A stretch of 7,878 nucleotides of DNA from CAYMLL01 sp964390645 (GCA_964390645.1 CAYMLL010000330.1:1-7878), one strand, 5' to 3'. Positions 1-6,948 are shown, counted from the first letter of the stretch. A program made the numbers and translations. Notes: generated from the sequence alone by a model not told the origin.

Positions 1-183
<183 letters not shown>

Positions 184-255
184 CGGCCCGCGCAGAAGGT
201 GTCCCGGCCGACTCCCGCCCGGGCGCCGCCGGTCCGCCGCGGGAGGGCTGCGAAG

Positions 256-286
256 TTGACCTCGTCGTCGTCGGCGTCGACACTAC
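256..286 (+). promoter_or_regulatory. Weak candidate sigma70-type promoter
   Basis: TTGACC at 256-261 matches five of six bases of the -35 consensus. The best -10-like hexamers downstream are poor: GACACT at 279-284 after a 17-base spacer, or CACTAC at 281-286 after 19. It lies about 70 bases upstream of the peptidase-like gene at 357, a reasonable position. The poor -10 and the unknown promoter preferences of this organism make it only a candidate. Confidence 0.15.
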
Positions 287-343
287 GGCGAGGCGGCGAA
301 CGGTCTCGGGCGAGGTCGCGCCGCTCGCGACGTCGTTGCGTCC

Positions 344-350
344 ACGGAGG
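344..350 (+). promoter_or_regulatory. Ribosome binding site fixing the start at 357
   Basis: ACGGAGG ends six bases before the ATG at 357. The same frame is open further upstream to an ATG at 150, but that extension has no comparable site, encodes a composition-biased Arg/Pro/Val stretch, and would bury the signal peptide 69 residues into the protein. Confidence 0.7.
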
Positions 351-356
351 CCCGTC

Positions 357-1748
357 ATGTCACGTCTTGCTCTCCTCGCACTGCTGATCCCGTCTCTCGG
401 CCTGCGGGCTCCCTCCGTCGCGGCGGGGTCCGTCGAGGAGGCTCCCGGACGGGCGCGATACGCCGTCGTCGTGTCACGTCAGACCCACGCCGATCCCGCC
501 TGGCGCCGGGTCGTCGATGCCCTGGTGGCGAAGCACGCCGCCGTCACGCTCGAGCACCCGGGAGATCCGGGCGACGTCGTCGAGCGTCTCGCCGCCGTCC
601 ATCCCCGCTACACCTGCTTCGTCGCTCGTCCCGGGGAGGCGACTCGCGATCTCGTCGCGAAGGTGCACCGGCTGACCCGGGCCCTGGACGACGACCCCTA
701 CACCGACACCCTCTGGGGCATCCTGACGGGCTTCGACGCCGAGGGTGCGCTTCGCGTCGCGCGTCATGATCGCCCTCTCGTCGTCCGCAAGGTCGCGTCG
801 GGCACCGAGCTGGCGATGGAGATGGTCGAGGAGGGCGTCTGGTACTGCGAGCTGAAGAAGAATCGTATGGTCCAGAAGAGGGCCGGCGAGGAGGCCAGGG
901 AGCGTCGCGGACCCGACGACACGACGCGGGCGCTCGTCGACACGCTCAACGACTATCGTGCCGACCTCTTCGTGACGTCGGGTCACGCCACGGAGCGCAA
1001 CTGGCAGATCGGCTTCCGGTACGAGAACGGCCACTTCCGCTCGAAGGCAGGCACGTTGCTGGGCCAGGACACCCGGGGCGTCAACTTCCGGGTCGAGTCG
1101 GACAATCCGAAGGTCTACCTGCCGATCGGCAACTGTCTGATGGGAAACATCGACGGGCCGGATGCCATGGCGCTCGCCTGGATGAACAAGGCCGGCGTGC
1201 ACCAGATGATGGGCTACACGGTGCCGACCTGGTTCGGCTACGGTGGCTGGGGCTGCCTCGACTACTTCGTCGAGCAGCCGGGCCGCTACACGTTCACCGA
1301 GGCGTTCTTCGCCAATCACCACGCGCTGATCTACTCGATCGAGAAAGGGCTGGGGCACCAGCGAGGCCTGAAGTTCGACCGTGACGTCGTCGCGTTCTAC
1401 GGCGACCCGGCGTGGAGCGCGCGCATGGCGGAGCGCCCGAAGGCCTACGACCAGCGGCTCACGGAGAGCGGCGGCGTCTTCACGTTCACCGTCACCGGCA
1501 GGCGTGGCGCCGACTCCTTCAAGCCGGTCAACACCAACGGCTCACAGCGCGGCTGGCGGCCGATCGTGGAGATCTTCCCCGCGCGCCTCTCGCACATCGA
1601 GATGCTCGAGGACGGTGGGCTCTCTCCGCTGATCGCCGACGACTTCCTGCTGATCCCGAACCCGCGCACGTACGACGGGACCCGCGACCACGTCGTCAGG
1701 TTCCGCGCCCGGCGCATGGTGCCGTCAGGCGCTGTCGCGACTCCCTGA
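357..1748 (+). CDS. Secreted protein with putative caspase/gingipain-like (clan CD) peptidase fold
   Basis: The product has 463 residues. Residues 1-23 form a Sec signal peptide (MSR, a Leu/Ala-rich core, then likely cleavage at VAA-G), so it should act outside the cytoplasm. The mature part begins with alternating strand and helix segments (RYAVVVSRQTH from about residue 34). It then has two motifs expected of clan CD cysteine peptidases: TSGHA with His210 and PIGNCLMG with Cys260. Their 50-residue spacing resembles that of the His/Cys dyad in caspases and gingipains. A YGDPAW motif at 348-353 resembles the YGDP/LGDP motif that closes the catalytic domain in C25-like proteins. The last 90 or so residues look like a beta-rich accessory domain (GGVFTFTVTGRRG, then FLLIPNPRTYDG). 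The start at 357 is chosen for the signal peptide and the GGAGG site. The gene stands alone between the left-edge sequence and a convergent neighbour. The peptidase assignment is inferred from motifs and spacing, and activity is unproven. Confidence 0.8.
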   Translation: MSRLALLALLIPSLGLRAPSVAAGSVEEAPGRARYAVVVSRQTHADPAWRRVVDALVAKHAAVTLEHPGDPGDVVERLAAVHPRYTCFVARPGEATRDLVAKVHRLTRALDDDPYTDTLWGILTGFDAEGALRVARHDRPLVVRKVASGTELAMEMVEEGVWYCELKKNRMVQKRAGEEARERRGPDDTTRALVDTLNDYRADLFVTSGHATERNWQIGFRYENGHFRSKAGTLLGQDTRGVNFRVESDNPKVYLPIGNCLMGNIDGPDAMALAWMNKAGVHQMMGYTVPTWFGYGGWGCLDYFVEQPGRYTFTEAFFANHHALIYSIEKGLGHQRGLKFDRDVVAFYGDPAWSARMAERPKAYDQRLTESGGVFTFTVTGRRGADSFKPVNTNGSQRGWRPIVEIFPARLSHIEMLEDGGLSPLIADDFLLIPNPRTYDGTRDHVVRFRARRMVPSGAVATP

Positions 1749-1853
1749 GACCCGTCGAGTCCGGGGGCCCGCAGGGCCTGATCGAGCCCGGCCGTGGACG
1801 CAGGGCCTCGACCCTGGCATCGCCGGTTCGCGGCGTCTCGTTTGCCCGGCTCG

Positions 1854-1880
1854 CCGATCGGGGTCAGAGGTCCCGATCGG
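1854..1880. terminator. 9-bp perfect inverted repeat at the convergent gene junction
   Basis: CCGATCGGG (1854-1862) and CCCGATCGG (1872-1880) are exact reverse complements separated by nine bases. The loop contains the stop codon of the minus-strand gene (1864-1866). It lies 105 bases after the stop of the plus-strand peptidase-like gene. A strong hairpin here could end transcription from both sides. No T-rich tract follows on either strand, so it is not a canonical intrinsic terminator. Because each arm contains a smaller palindrome (CCGATCGG), a protein-binding site is an alternative. Confidence 0.35.
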
Positions 1881-2289
1881 TCTCCATCTCGGCGAGAAAG
1901 CCGAGCAGGGCGCCGCCGCAGACCTGCAGAGGGTAGTAGTAGAGCAGCAGCGGCCCCAGGAAGGAGTTCCAGACGAGGCCGTTGACGGCCACGATGGCCG
2001 TCAGGAGCAGGATTGCGCGGAAGCGACCGAACCTCTTGCGGAAGATCAGCCAGGCCCCCAGTCCGGCGCTCAACGCGATCACGGCGCTCTCCCAGCGAGA
2101 CGGCAGGACGATCACCAGGAGCAGCGCGGAGACCAGCGTGAAGAAGACGCCGTATCGCAACGCCTGCTTGCGGGACAGGCTCTTGCGCCGGCGAGCGAGG
2201 CGCTCTTCTTCGCGTTGTCGGGCTCGCGACTCCGCGAGCAGCCTGGCTTGCAGCCTGGGACGTCTCCGGGTTGTTCTCGGTATGGACAA
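1864..2289 (-). CDS. Small polytopic membrane protein of unknown function (TTG start)
   Basis: The product has 141 residues. Residues 4-41 are strongly basic with a short charged helical stretch (ESRARQREEERLARRR), probably cytoplasmic. Hydrophobic segments follow at about 46-62, 67-83, 91-108 and 111-133, so three or four membrane helices are expected. The C-terminus ends with acidic FLAEMETDRDL. No ATG exists near the start of the convincing region. I chose TTG at 2289 because GAGGAG lies seven bases upstream of it, and because sequence further upstream in this frame reads as Arg/Pro-rich antisense noise. The hydrophobic pattern makes this a real gene rather than a shadow. I do not recognise the family. 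It converges on the peptidase-like gene and diverges from the lipoprotein gene, so it is probably its own transcription unit. Confidence 0.7.
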   Translation of the reverse strand: MSIPRTTRRRPRLQARLLAESRARQREEERLARRRKSLSRKQALRYGVFFTLVSALLLVIVLPSRWESAVIALSAGLGAWLIFRKRFGRFRAILLLTAIVAVNGLVWNSFLGPLLLYYYPLQVCGGALLGFLAEMETDRDL

Positions 2290-2296
2290 TCGTCGT

Positions 2297-2302
2297 CTCC
2301 TC
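2297..2302 (-). promoter_or_regulatory. Ribosome binding site supporting the TTG start at 2289
   Basis: On the minus strand this reads GAGGAG, followed by seven bases and then TTG. It is a near-ideal match to the 16S rRNA anti-Shine-Dalgarno sequence and is the main argument for the non-ATG start of the membrane protein gene. Confidence 0.6.
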
Positions 2303-2427
2303 GGGGCGGGTCGAGTGCTCTTCCTGGTATCGGCGCCGCGGCGTGTCTTCCTGTAGCGGTGGATGAGCCGGCTGTGGGCCGGTGTCGTGGCGGCGGGACG
2401 GAAGGTGTCGTCGACGCCGTGCCGACA

Positions 2428-2440
2428 GAAGCCTGGCTTC
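2428..2440. promoter_or_regulatory. 13-bp perfect palindrome in the divergent spacer, possible operator
   Basis: GAAGCC-T-GGCTTC is a perfect 6+1+6 inverted repeat in the 219-base spacer between the divergent starts at 2289 and 2509. A second short palindrome, GGAGCTCC, follows at 2444-2451. The position suits an operator for a dimeric regulator controlling either gene. Short palindromes are common in GC-rich DNA and no regulator is encoded here, so this is speculative. I see no clear promoter hexamers in the remainder of the spacer. Confidence 0.2.
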
Positions 2441-2508
2441 CAGGGAGCTCCGGGTGATGATGAGAGTGATGACCGACTGACCGTCCAGCTCGCGACCTCG
2501 ATCCGAGA

Positions 2509-3087
2509 ATGATCCGGACTTCCGGTATCACGCTCCCGTGCCTGGCCGTCGCTGTGCTCTCGAGCGGCTGTCTGACGGCAAGGCTCTGGCGTCCCGACAC
2601 GATCTGGCGACGGGAGTCCGTCGAGGTGCCTTGCGTCATCGAGAGCGCTCGTGAGGTCACGTCGTCGACGCACGGCGAGCGAACCTTCTCGATGGAGCTG
2701 CGAGCGCAAGAGGGGTGGAGCCGGGTTCACGGCGTCGACGATTTTCACGACGCTCGCCCCGGACTGCGGGGGGCGGCGTTGTCCGCGAGGCACCATCGCG
2801 GGCTTGCCGGGGGTCGCCCGGTCGCAGCTTGGCGCTTGGATTCGACCCGCCGCGGGGTGACGATCTTCTTCGTGTCCGGGCCGAGGGTGGCATGCCTTGC
2901 GCGGCGGTCGTCGCGGCCCGGCCTCCTGGCGTCGTCTCCCCGCGGAGCAGCGACATGGCACCGGTCGACAGCCATCCGGTTCACGCCGTTCACACCGTTC
3001 AAACCGTTCACACCATTCGCACCGTTCACACCGTTCGCGCTCGGGCTCTCGCCGGCCGGCTCGCTCGCGGGCCGGCTCTGCTGTTGA
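2509..3087 (+). CDS. Putative lipoprotein of unknown function; C-terminal part doubtful
   Basis: The frame encodes 192 residues. The N-terminus is a clear lipoprotein signal: MIRTSG, a hydrophobic core, then the lipobox LSSGC with Cys21 as the likely lipidated residue. The following region (LWRPDTIWRRESVEV and onward, to about residue 130 at GVTIFFVSGP) has plausible protein composition and mainly G/C-ending codons. I recognise no family. ATG 2509 is the first start after in-frame stops at 2461-2472, and only a weak purine-rich site precedes it. The end is odd: the frame runs through the 9-bp tandem repeat as FTPFTPFKPFTP-like sequence and stops at 3087, overlapping the next gene by 133 bases. 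Such a long overlap is unusual. The natural protein may end earlier, with a frameshift or sequence error between about 2700 and 2955, or the gene may be degenerate. The N-terminal half is better supported than the end coordinate. Confidence 0.45.
   Translation: MIRTSGITLPCLAVAVLSSGCLTARLWRPDTIWRRESVEVPCVIESAREVTSSTHGERTFSMELRAQEGWSRVHGVDDFHDARPGLRGAALSARHHRGLAGGRPVAAWRLDSTRRGVTIFFVSGPRVACLARRSSRPGLLASSPRGAATWHRSTAIRFTPFTPFKPFTPFAPFTPFALGLSPAGSLAGRLCC
2944..2947 (+). promoter_or_regulatory. Ribosome binding site supporting the start at 2955
   Basis: GGAG (within GCGGAG) lies seven bases before ATG 2955. This start places the 9-bp repeat and the following hydrophobic segment inside the protein. 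The next ATG in frame, at 3087, would cut the signal peptide in half. Confidence 0.5.
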
Positions 3088-5360
3088 TGACGCTCTGCGT
3101 CGTCGGCGAGCTCGCGGCCGCTGAACCGCACTGGGCCTTCGTGCCGCCGCGGCGGCCGGCGGTGCCGGAGGTCTCCGACGACGGCTGGCCGCGCGGCGCC
3201 GTCGACCGCTTCATCCTGGCTCGCATCGAGGGTGCGGGGCTGCGACCGTCGCCGCCGGCGCCCGGGCGCACGCTCTTGCGGCGGCTCCACCTCGACCTCA
3301 CCGGGCTGCCGCCGACGGCTGCGCAGCTCGAGGCCTTCGACGAGGTGGCGCGTCGGGATCCGCGGGCGGCGCTCGATGGCGCGGTCGACCGGCTGCTGGC
3401 GAGCCCGCACTTCGGTGAGCGCTGGGCGCGCTGGTGGATGGACCTGGCACACTACGGTGACAGCGACGGCTACCTGACCGATCAGCCGCGACCGGTCGCC
3501 TGGCGCTGGCGGGCGTGGGTGGTGGAGGCCTTCGATCGCAACCTGCCCTTCGACCGCTTCACCGTCGAGCAGCTCGCCGGCGACCTGCTGCCGGACGCCA
3601 CCGTGCGGCAGCGCATCGCCACCGGCTTCCTGCGCAACACGCTGAGCAACCGTGAGGGCGGCGCCGACCTCGAGGAGTTCCGCGTGCTGCAGGTGAAGGA
3701 CCGCACCAGCACCTTCGGCGCGGTCTGGCTCGGGCTGACGCTCGAGTGCGCCCAGTGCCACGACCACAAGCACGATCCGATCTCGCAGCAGGAGTTCTAC
3801 GGTCTCTACGCGTTCTTCAACAACGCCGACGAGCTCAACATCGACGCTCCGCTGCCAGGCGAAGGGCGGGGCCGCGCGGCGGCGAAGCGCGAGTACGACG
3901 AGAGGCGGCGCGAGCTGCTGGCGCCGGCGGCGGTCGAGCTCGAGGCGCTGCAGAGGCGATGGGAGGCGAGGCTGCTCGACACGGAGGCGCACCCGGCTCG
4001 CGACCATCACTGGGACCGCGAGCTCGAGCTGCTCGGGCTCGTCTGGGGCGGCCGGCTCGGCGAGGGGCAGCTCGAGGGCATCCACATCCTCCACGAGCCG
4101 TGGCCCGAGCGCACGCCGACGGAGCGCGACCGGCTCCAGGACTACTTCCTGCGCTCGGGCTCGCGCATCGACCCCGGGGGCTTCGAGAAGCTCGAGGTCG
4201 GCGAGCTGGTGAAGGGGCTCGACGAGCTGGCGAAGCGGCTGCCGCCGGTGACGCGCGCGCCGACGATGGTGCGGCACCGTGTCGACCGTCCGGCCCACGT
4301 ACACATCCGTGGCGACTTCCGCCGCCGGGGTGTCGAGCTGCGTCCCGGCACGCCGGCGGCGCTGCACGCGCTCGATCGGGCGAGTGGGCGTGATGGGGCA
4401 GCGGAGCGCGGCACGTCGGACCGTCTGGCGCTGGCGCGCTGGACGGTGTCGCCGCGGAACCCGCTGACGGCGCGCGTGACGGTGAATCGCCTGTGGCAGG
4501 AGATCTTCGGTCGCGGCCTGGTCGCGACGGCCGACGACTTCGGCACGCGGGGTGCCCGTCCCTCGCATCCGCTGCTGCTCGACTGGCTCGCCACGGAGCT
4601 CGTGCGCGGCGGCTGGGATGTGAAGGCGATGCTGCGGCTGATGGTCCGGTCGGCGACCTACGCGCAGTCGTCGATCGCTGCGCCGGGCGGCGCGGGTCGC
4701 GCGAGTGGAGTGGGGGGCGCGAGCCGGGCGGCGCTCTTCGCGCGTCATGAGCGCGTGCGCCTGTCGGCGGAGCTCATCCGTGACGGAGCTCTGGCGGTCA
4801 GCGGTCTGCTCGATCGTCGGGTGGGCGGGCCGAGTGTGCGTCCGCCGCAGCCGGCGAGCGTCATCCGGGAGAGCTTCGAGGCGAAGTGGCCGGTGAGTGC
4901 GGGCGGGGACCGCTACCGGCGCGGGCTCTACACCTACATCCAGCGCTCGGCGCCCTTCGCGCAGCTGGTGACCTTCGACTTTCCGGAGAACAACCGCCCC
5001 TGTGCGGGGCGGACCCGCTCCAACACGCCGCTGCAGGCGCTGAACCTGCTCAACGATCCGACCTTCTTCGAGGCGGCCCGGGCGCTGGCCGCGCGGGTGC
5101 TTCGCGAGGGTGGCACGAGCACGCGGGGTCGTCTCGACCGGGCCTTCCTGCTCTGTCTCGCGCGGCCGCCGAGGCCGGCGGAGCGTTCGCGGCTCGAGGA
5201 GTACCTGGCGACGCAGGCGGGACTGCTCGAGGGCGACCTCGCCTCGGCGAGGGCGATGGCGGGTGAGCCGGTCGACGGCTGCGGGCCGATCGAGCAGGCG
5301 GCGTGGGTGGGTGTGGCGAGCATCCTGCTGAACCTCGACGAGTTCATCACGAAGGGGTGA
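2955..5360 (+). CDS. PSCyt2 (DUF1549) / PSD1 (DUF1553) domain protein, exported
   Basis: The product has 801 residues. Residues 9-29 are encoded by a 9-bp tandem repeat (VHT-like triplets). They are followed by a basic stretch and a hydrophobic core (ALLLMTLCVVG) ending in AAA at 54-56, a Sec-type signal. HWAFVPP at 59-65 marks the usual entry to the PSCyt2 domain. DUF1549 covers about 75-290 (VDRFILARIE, LDLTGLPPT, FGERWARWWMDLAHYGDSDGY) and ends in ECAQCHDHKHDPIS, where C265-C268-H269 form a CxxCH motif able to bind heme. A variable middle contains HIRGDFRRRG. DUF1553 covers about 490-775 (NPLTARVTVNRLW, RTRSNTPLQALN at 686-697). Many relatives carry an N-terminal PSCyt1 cytochrome domain; here it is absent and the protein is correspondingly shorter. 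The DUF1501 gene starts two bases after the stop, the standard arrangement. The biochemical role of the family is unknown; a periplasmic redox or polymer-processing role would be inference. Start at 2955 is fairly well supported. Confidence 0.93.
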   Translation: MAPVDSHPVHAVHTVQTVHTIRTVHTVRARALAGRLARGPALLLMTLCVVGELAAAEPHWAFVPPRRPAVPEVSDDGWPRGAVDRFILARIEGAGLRPSPPAPGRTLLRRLHLDLTGLPPTAAQLEAFDEVARRDPRAALDGAVDRLLASPHFGERWARWWMDLAHYGDSDGYLTDQPRPVAWRWRAWVVEAFDRNLPFDRFTVEQLAGDLLPDATVRQRIATGFLRNTLSNREGGADLEEFRVLQVKDRTSTFGAVWLGLTLECAQCHDHKHDPISQQEFYGLYAFFNNADELNIDAPLPGEGRGRAAAKREYDERRRELLAPAAVELEALQRRWEARLLDTEAHPARDHHWDRELELLGLVWGGRLGEGQLEGIHILHEPWPERTPTERDRLQDYFLRSGSRIDPGGFEKLEVGELVKGLDELAKRLPPVTRAPTMVRHRVDRPAHVHIRGDFRRRGVELRPGTPAALHALDRASGRDGAAERGTSDRLALARWTVSPRNPLTARVTVNRLWQEIFGRGLVATADDFGTRGARPSHPLLLDWLATELVRGGWDVKAMLRLMVRSATYAQSSIAAPGGAGRASGVGGASRAALFARHERVRLSAELIRDGALAVSGLLDRRVGGPSVRPPQPASVIRESFEAKWPVSAGGDRYRRGLYTYIQRSAPFAQLVTFDFPENNRPCAGRTRSNTPLQALNLLNDPTFFEAARALAARVLREGGTSTRGRLDRAFLLCLARPPRPAERSRLEEYLATQAGLLEGDLASARAMAGEPVDGCGPIEQAAWVGVASILLNLDEFITKG
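2979..3041 (+). repeat. 9-bp tandem repeat, seven units, within the start of the PSCyt2/PSD1 gene
   Basis: Seven consecutive 9-base units fit the consensus GTTCACACC. They start at 2979, 2988, 2997, 3006, 3015, 3024 and 3033; three are exact and the others differ at one to three positions. Because the unit is a multiple of three, copy-number change leaves the reading frame intact. In the PSCyt2/PSD1 frame the repeat reads VHA VHT VQT VHT IRT VHT VRA. In the lipoprotein frame it reads FTP-like triplets, and antisense it reads GVN-like triplets. None of the frames contains a stop. Confidence 0.9.
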
Positions 5361-5362
5361 GC

Positions 5363-6835
5363 ATGGACGAGCGGAGCTACCTGCGGATCCGGTCGCGGCG
5401 CGCGTTCCTGGAGGGAACGGCGTGCGGGCTCGGCGGCATCGCGCTCGGGCGTCTGATGGCGCAGGAGGACGCGGCGGCGGTCACGGCGGGAAGCCCGGGG
5501 GCGGGCGCGGCCGCGGTCACCGGTGTGGGTGGCGGGGGGGCCGGGACGCATTTCGCGCCGCGTGCGAGGAACGTCATCTTCCTCTTCATGGCGGGGGCGC
5601 CGTCGCAGGTCGACCTGCTCGACCCGAAGCCGGCGATGCGGAGGCATCACGGGCAGCGGGTGCCGGAGCACATGGTGGAGGGGCTGGACGACGCGTTGAT
5701 CCGTGGCTCCGCGCGCGTCTTCGCGAGTCCGCGGACCTTCACGCGTCACGGTGAGAGCGCCATGGAGCTCTCGGACTACATCCCGCATCTCGGCAGGATC
5801 GCCGACCGCATCTGTCTGCTGCGTTCGATGCGCACCGACGTGGCGAATCACACGCCGGGGCAGCTGCTGATGAACTGTGGTCAGCAGGTCTTCGGTCATC
5901 CGTCGATGGGGTCGTGGGTGACCTACGGGCTCGGCAGCGAGAGCCGAGATCTGCCGGGGTTCATCGTCATGACGTCGAGCTCCGGGCAGGGGATCGATGC
6001 GGGCACGGCGAACTGGTCGAGTGGCTACCTGCCGTCGGAGCATCGCGGGGTGACGTTCCGTGCGTCGGGTGATCCGGTGCTGTACCTGTCGAGCCCCGGG
6101 GGTGTCGGTGTCGGCTCGCAGCGGGCGCGGCTCGATGCGCTGGAAGACCTCAACCGGCTCGAGCTCGAGAGGACGGGTGACGTGGAGATCGCGTCGCGGA
6201 TCGCGGCCTACGAGATGGCCTTCCGCATGCAGAGCGCGGCGCCGGAGCTGCTGGATCTGTCGGGTGAGACCGAGGCGACGCGGGAGCTCTACGGGCTGGG
6301 GAATGATACGACGCGGGCCTTCGGCACGAACTGTCTGCTGGCGCGTCGCATGGTGGAGCGCGGGGTGCGTTTCGTGCAGCTCTATCACTCGACGTGGGAT
6401 GACCACGCCGATCTCGACAGGAAGCTGAAGACCAACTGCGACATGACGGACCGTGGCGCGGTGGCGCTGGTGCTGGATCTCGAGCGTCGTGGGCTGCTGG
6501 ACGAGACGCTGGTGGTCTGGGGAGGCGAGTTCGGGCGCACGCCGATGAACGAGGTGCGCCGGGGGAACACGCGTGGCAAGGAGGGGCGGGATCATCATCC
6601 CTTCGCGTTCTCGATGTGGATGGCGGGCGGAGGTGTGCGGGCGGGGGAAGTCATCGGGGAGACGGACGAGCTCGGCTACCACGTGACGCGTGACCCGATC
6701 CACGTGCACGACCTGCAGGCGACGATCCTCCACTGTCTGGGCGTCGATCACGAGAGGCTGACGTACCGTCACCAGGGCCGCGACTTCCGGCTGACGGATG
6801 TGGGGGGACGGGTGGTGGAGAAGGTGCTGGCGTGA
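5363..6835 (+). CDS. DUF1501 family protein with Tat signal
   Basis: The product has 490 residues. The N-terminus carries a twin-arginine export signal: SRRAFLEG with Arg12-Arg13, followed by a hydrophobic segment (GLGGIALGRLMA), so the folded protein should be exported, perhaps with a bound metal. The DUF1501 domain fills the rest. Recognisable motifs are NVIFLFMAGAPSQVDLLDPKP (residues 70-90, Asp84), VANHTPG (160-166), WDDHADLD (from 345), WGGEFGRTP (386-394), GRDHHP (408-413) and PIHVHDLQATILH (His447, His449, Asp450). The conserved Asp and His residues recall the metal-binding set of the alkaline phosphatase/sulfatase superfamily, to which DUF1501 proteins are usually related; activity is not known. 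ATG 5363 lies two bases after the preceding stop, with GAAGGGG as ribosome site inside the upstream gene's last codons, indicating co-transcription and probable translational coupling. Length and motif order are normal for the family and no disruption is visible. Confidence 0.95.
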   Translation: MDERSYLRIRSRRAFLEGTACGLGGIALGRLMAQEDAAAVTAGSPGAGAAAVTGVGGGGAGTHFAPRARNVIFLFMAGAPSQVDLLDPKPAMRRHHGQRVPEHMVEGLDDALIRGSARVFASPRTFTRHGESAMELSDYIPHLGRIADRICLLRSMRTDVANHTPGQLLMNCGQQVFGHPSMGSWVTYGLGSESRDLPGFIVMTSSSGQGIDAGTANWSSGYLPSEHRGVTFRASGDPVLYLSSPGGVGVGSQRARLDALEDLNRLELERTGDVEIASRIAAYEMAFRMQSAAPELLDLSGETEATRELYGLGNDTTRAFGTNCLLARRMVERGVRFVQLYHSTWDDHADLDRKLKTNCDMTDRGAVALVLDLERRGLLDETLVVWGGEFGRTPMNEVRRGNTRGKEGRDHHPFAFSMWMAGGGVRAGEVIGETDELGYHVTRDPIHVHDLQATILHCLGVDHERLTYRHQGRDFRLTDVGGRVVEKVLA

Positions 6836-6922
6836 GGGGAATCGGCACGGAGGTCCGGGAGCGTGAGAGGCTCGGTCGCGGTCGGAGAGAGCGCCGCGTG
6901 CGCCGTGACGTCAGGAGGACGA

Positions 6923-6948
6923 CCCGCGGCTGTCGTCGTCGCCGCGGG
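6923..6948. terminator. 8-bp perfect hairpin downstream of the DUF1501 gene
   Basis: CCCGCGGC (6923-6930) and GCCGCGGG (6941-6948) are exact reverse complements around a ten-base loop, 87 bases after the DUF1501 stop. The stem is entirely G/C and would be very stable in RNA. It is followed by a G run instead of a T run, so intrinsic termination is uncertain; transcript end protection or Rho-dependent termination nearby are alternatives. Confidence 0.25.

Noticed and set aside
474..1358. 294-codon open frame on the minus strand
   Set aside because: It is antisense to the secreted peptidase-like gene and has no start site, domain or membrane pattern of its own.
1412..1936. 174-codon plus-strand frame overlapping the end of the peptidase-like gene
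   Set aside because: It is a shifted frame of the real gene, Arg/Ala/His-rich, and only its tail leaves that gene to run into the antisense of the membrane protein.
2290..2961. Upstream extension of the minus-strand membrane protein to ATG 2961
   Set aside because: The added residues are Arg/Pro/Ser-rich without conserved-looking segments, overlap the lipoprotein and PSCyt2/PSD1 starts, and ignore the good ribosome site before TTG 2289.
2979..3041. CRISPR-like array
   Set aside because: Units are only nine bases and directly contiguous with no spacers, and no cas genes are present. It is a simple tandem repeat.
2745..4748. 667-codon open frame on the minus strand, containing NGVNGVN-like repeats
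   Set aside because: It is antisense to the PSCyt2/PSD1 gene and composed of Arg/Ala/Leu/Pro noise. The NGV repeat is only the complement of the 9-bp tandem repeat.
4934..6772. 612-codon open frame on the minus strand
   Set aside because: It lies antisense to the DUF1501 gene, whose family motifs are unmistakable. Its translation is rich in Arg, His, Pro and Val with no domain, as expected for the complement of GC-rich coding DNA.
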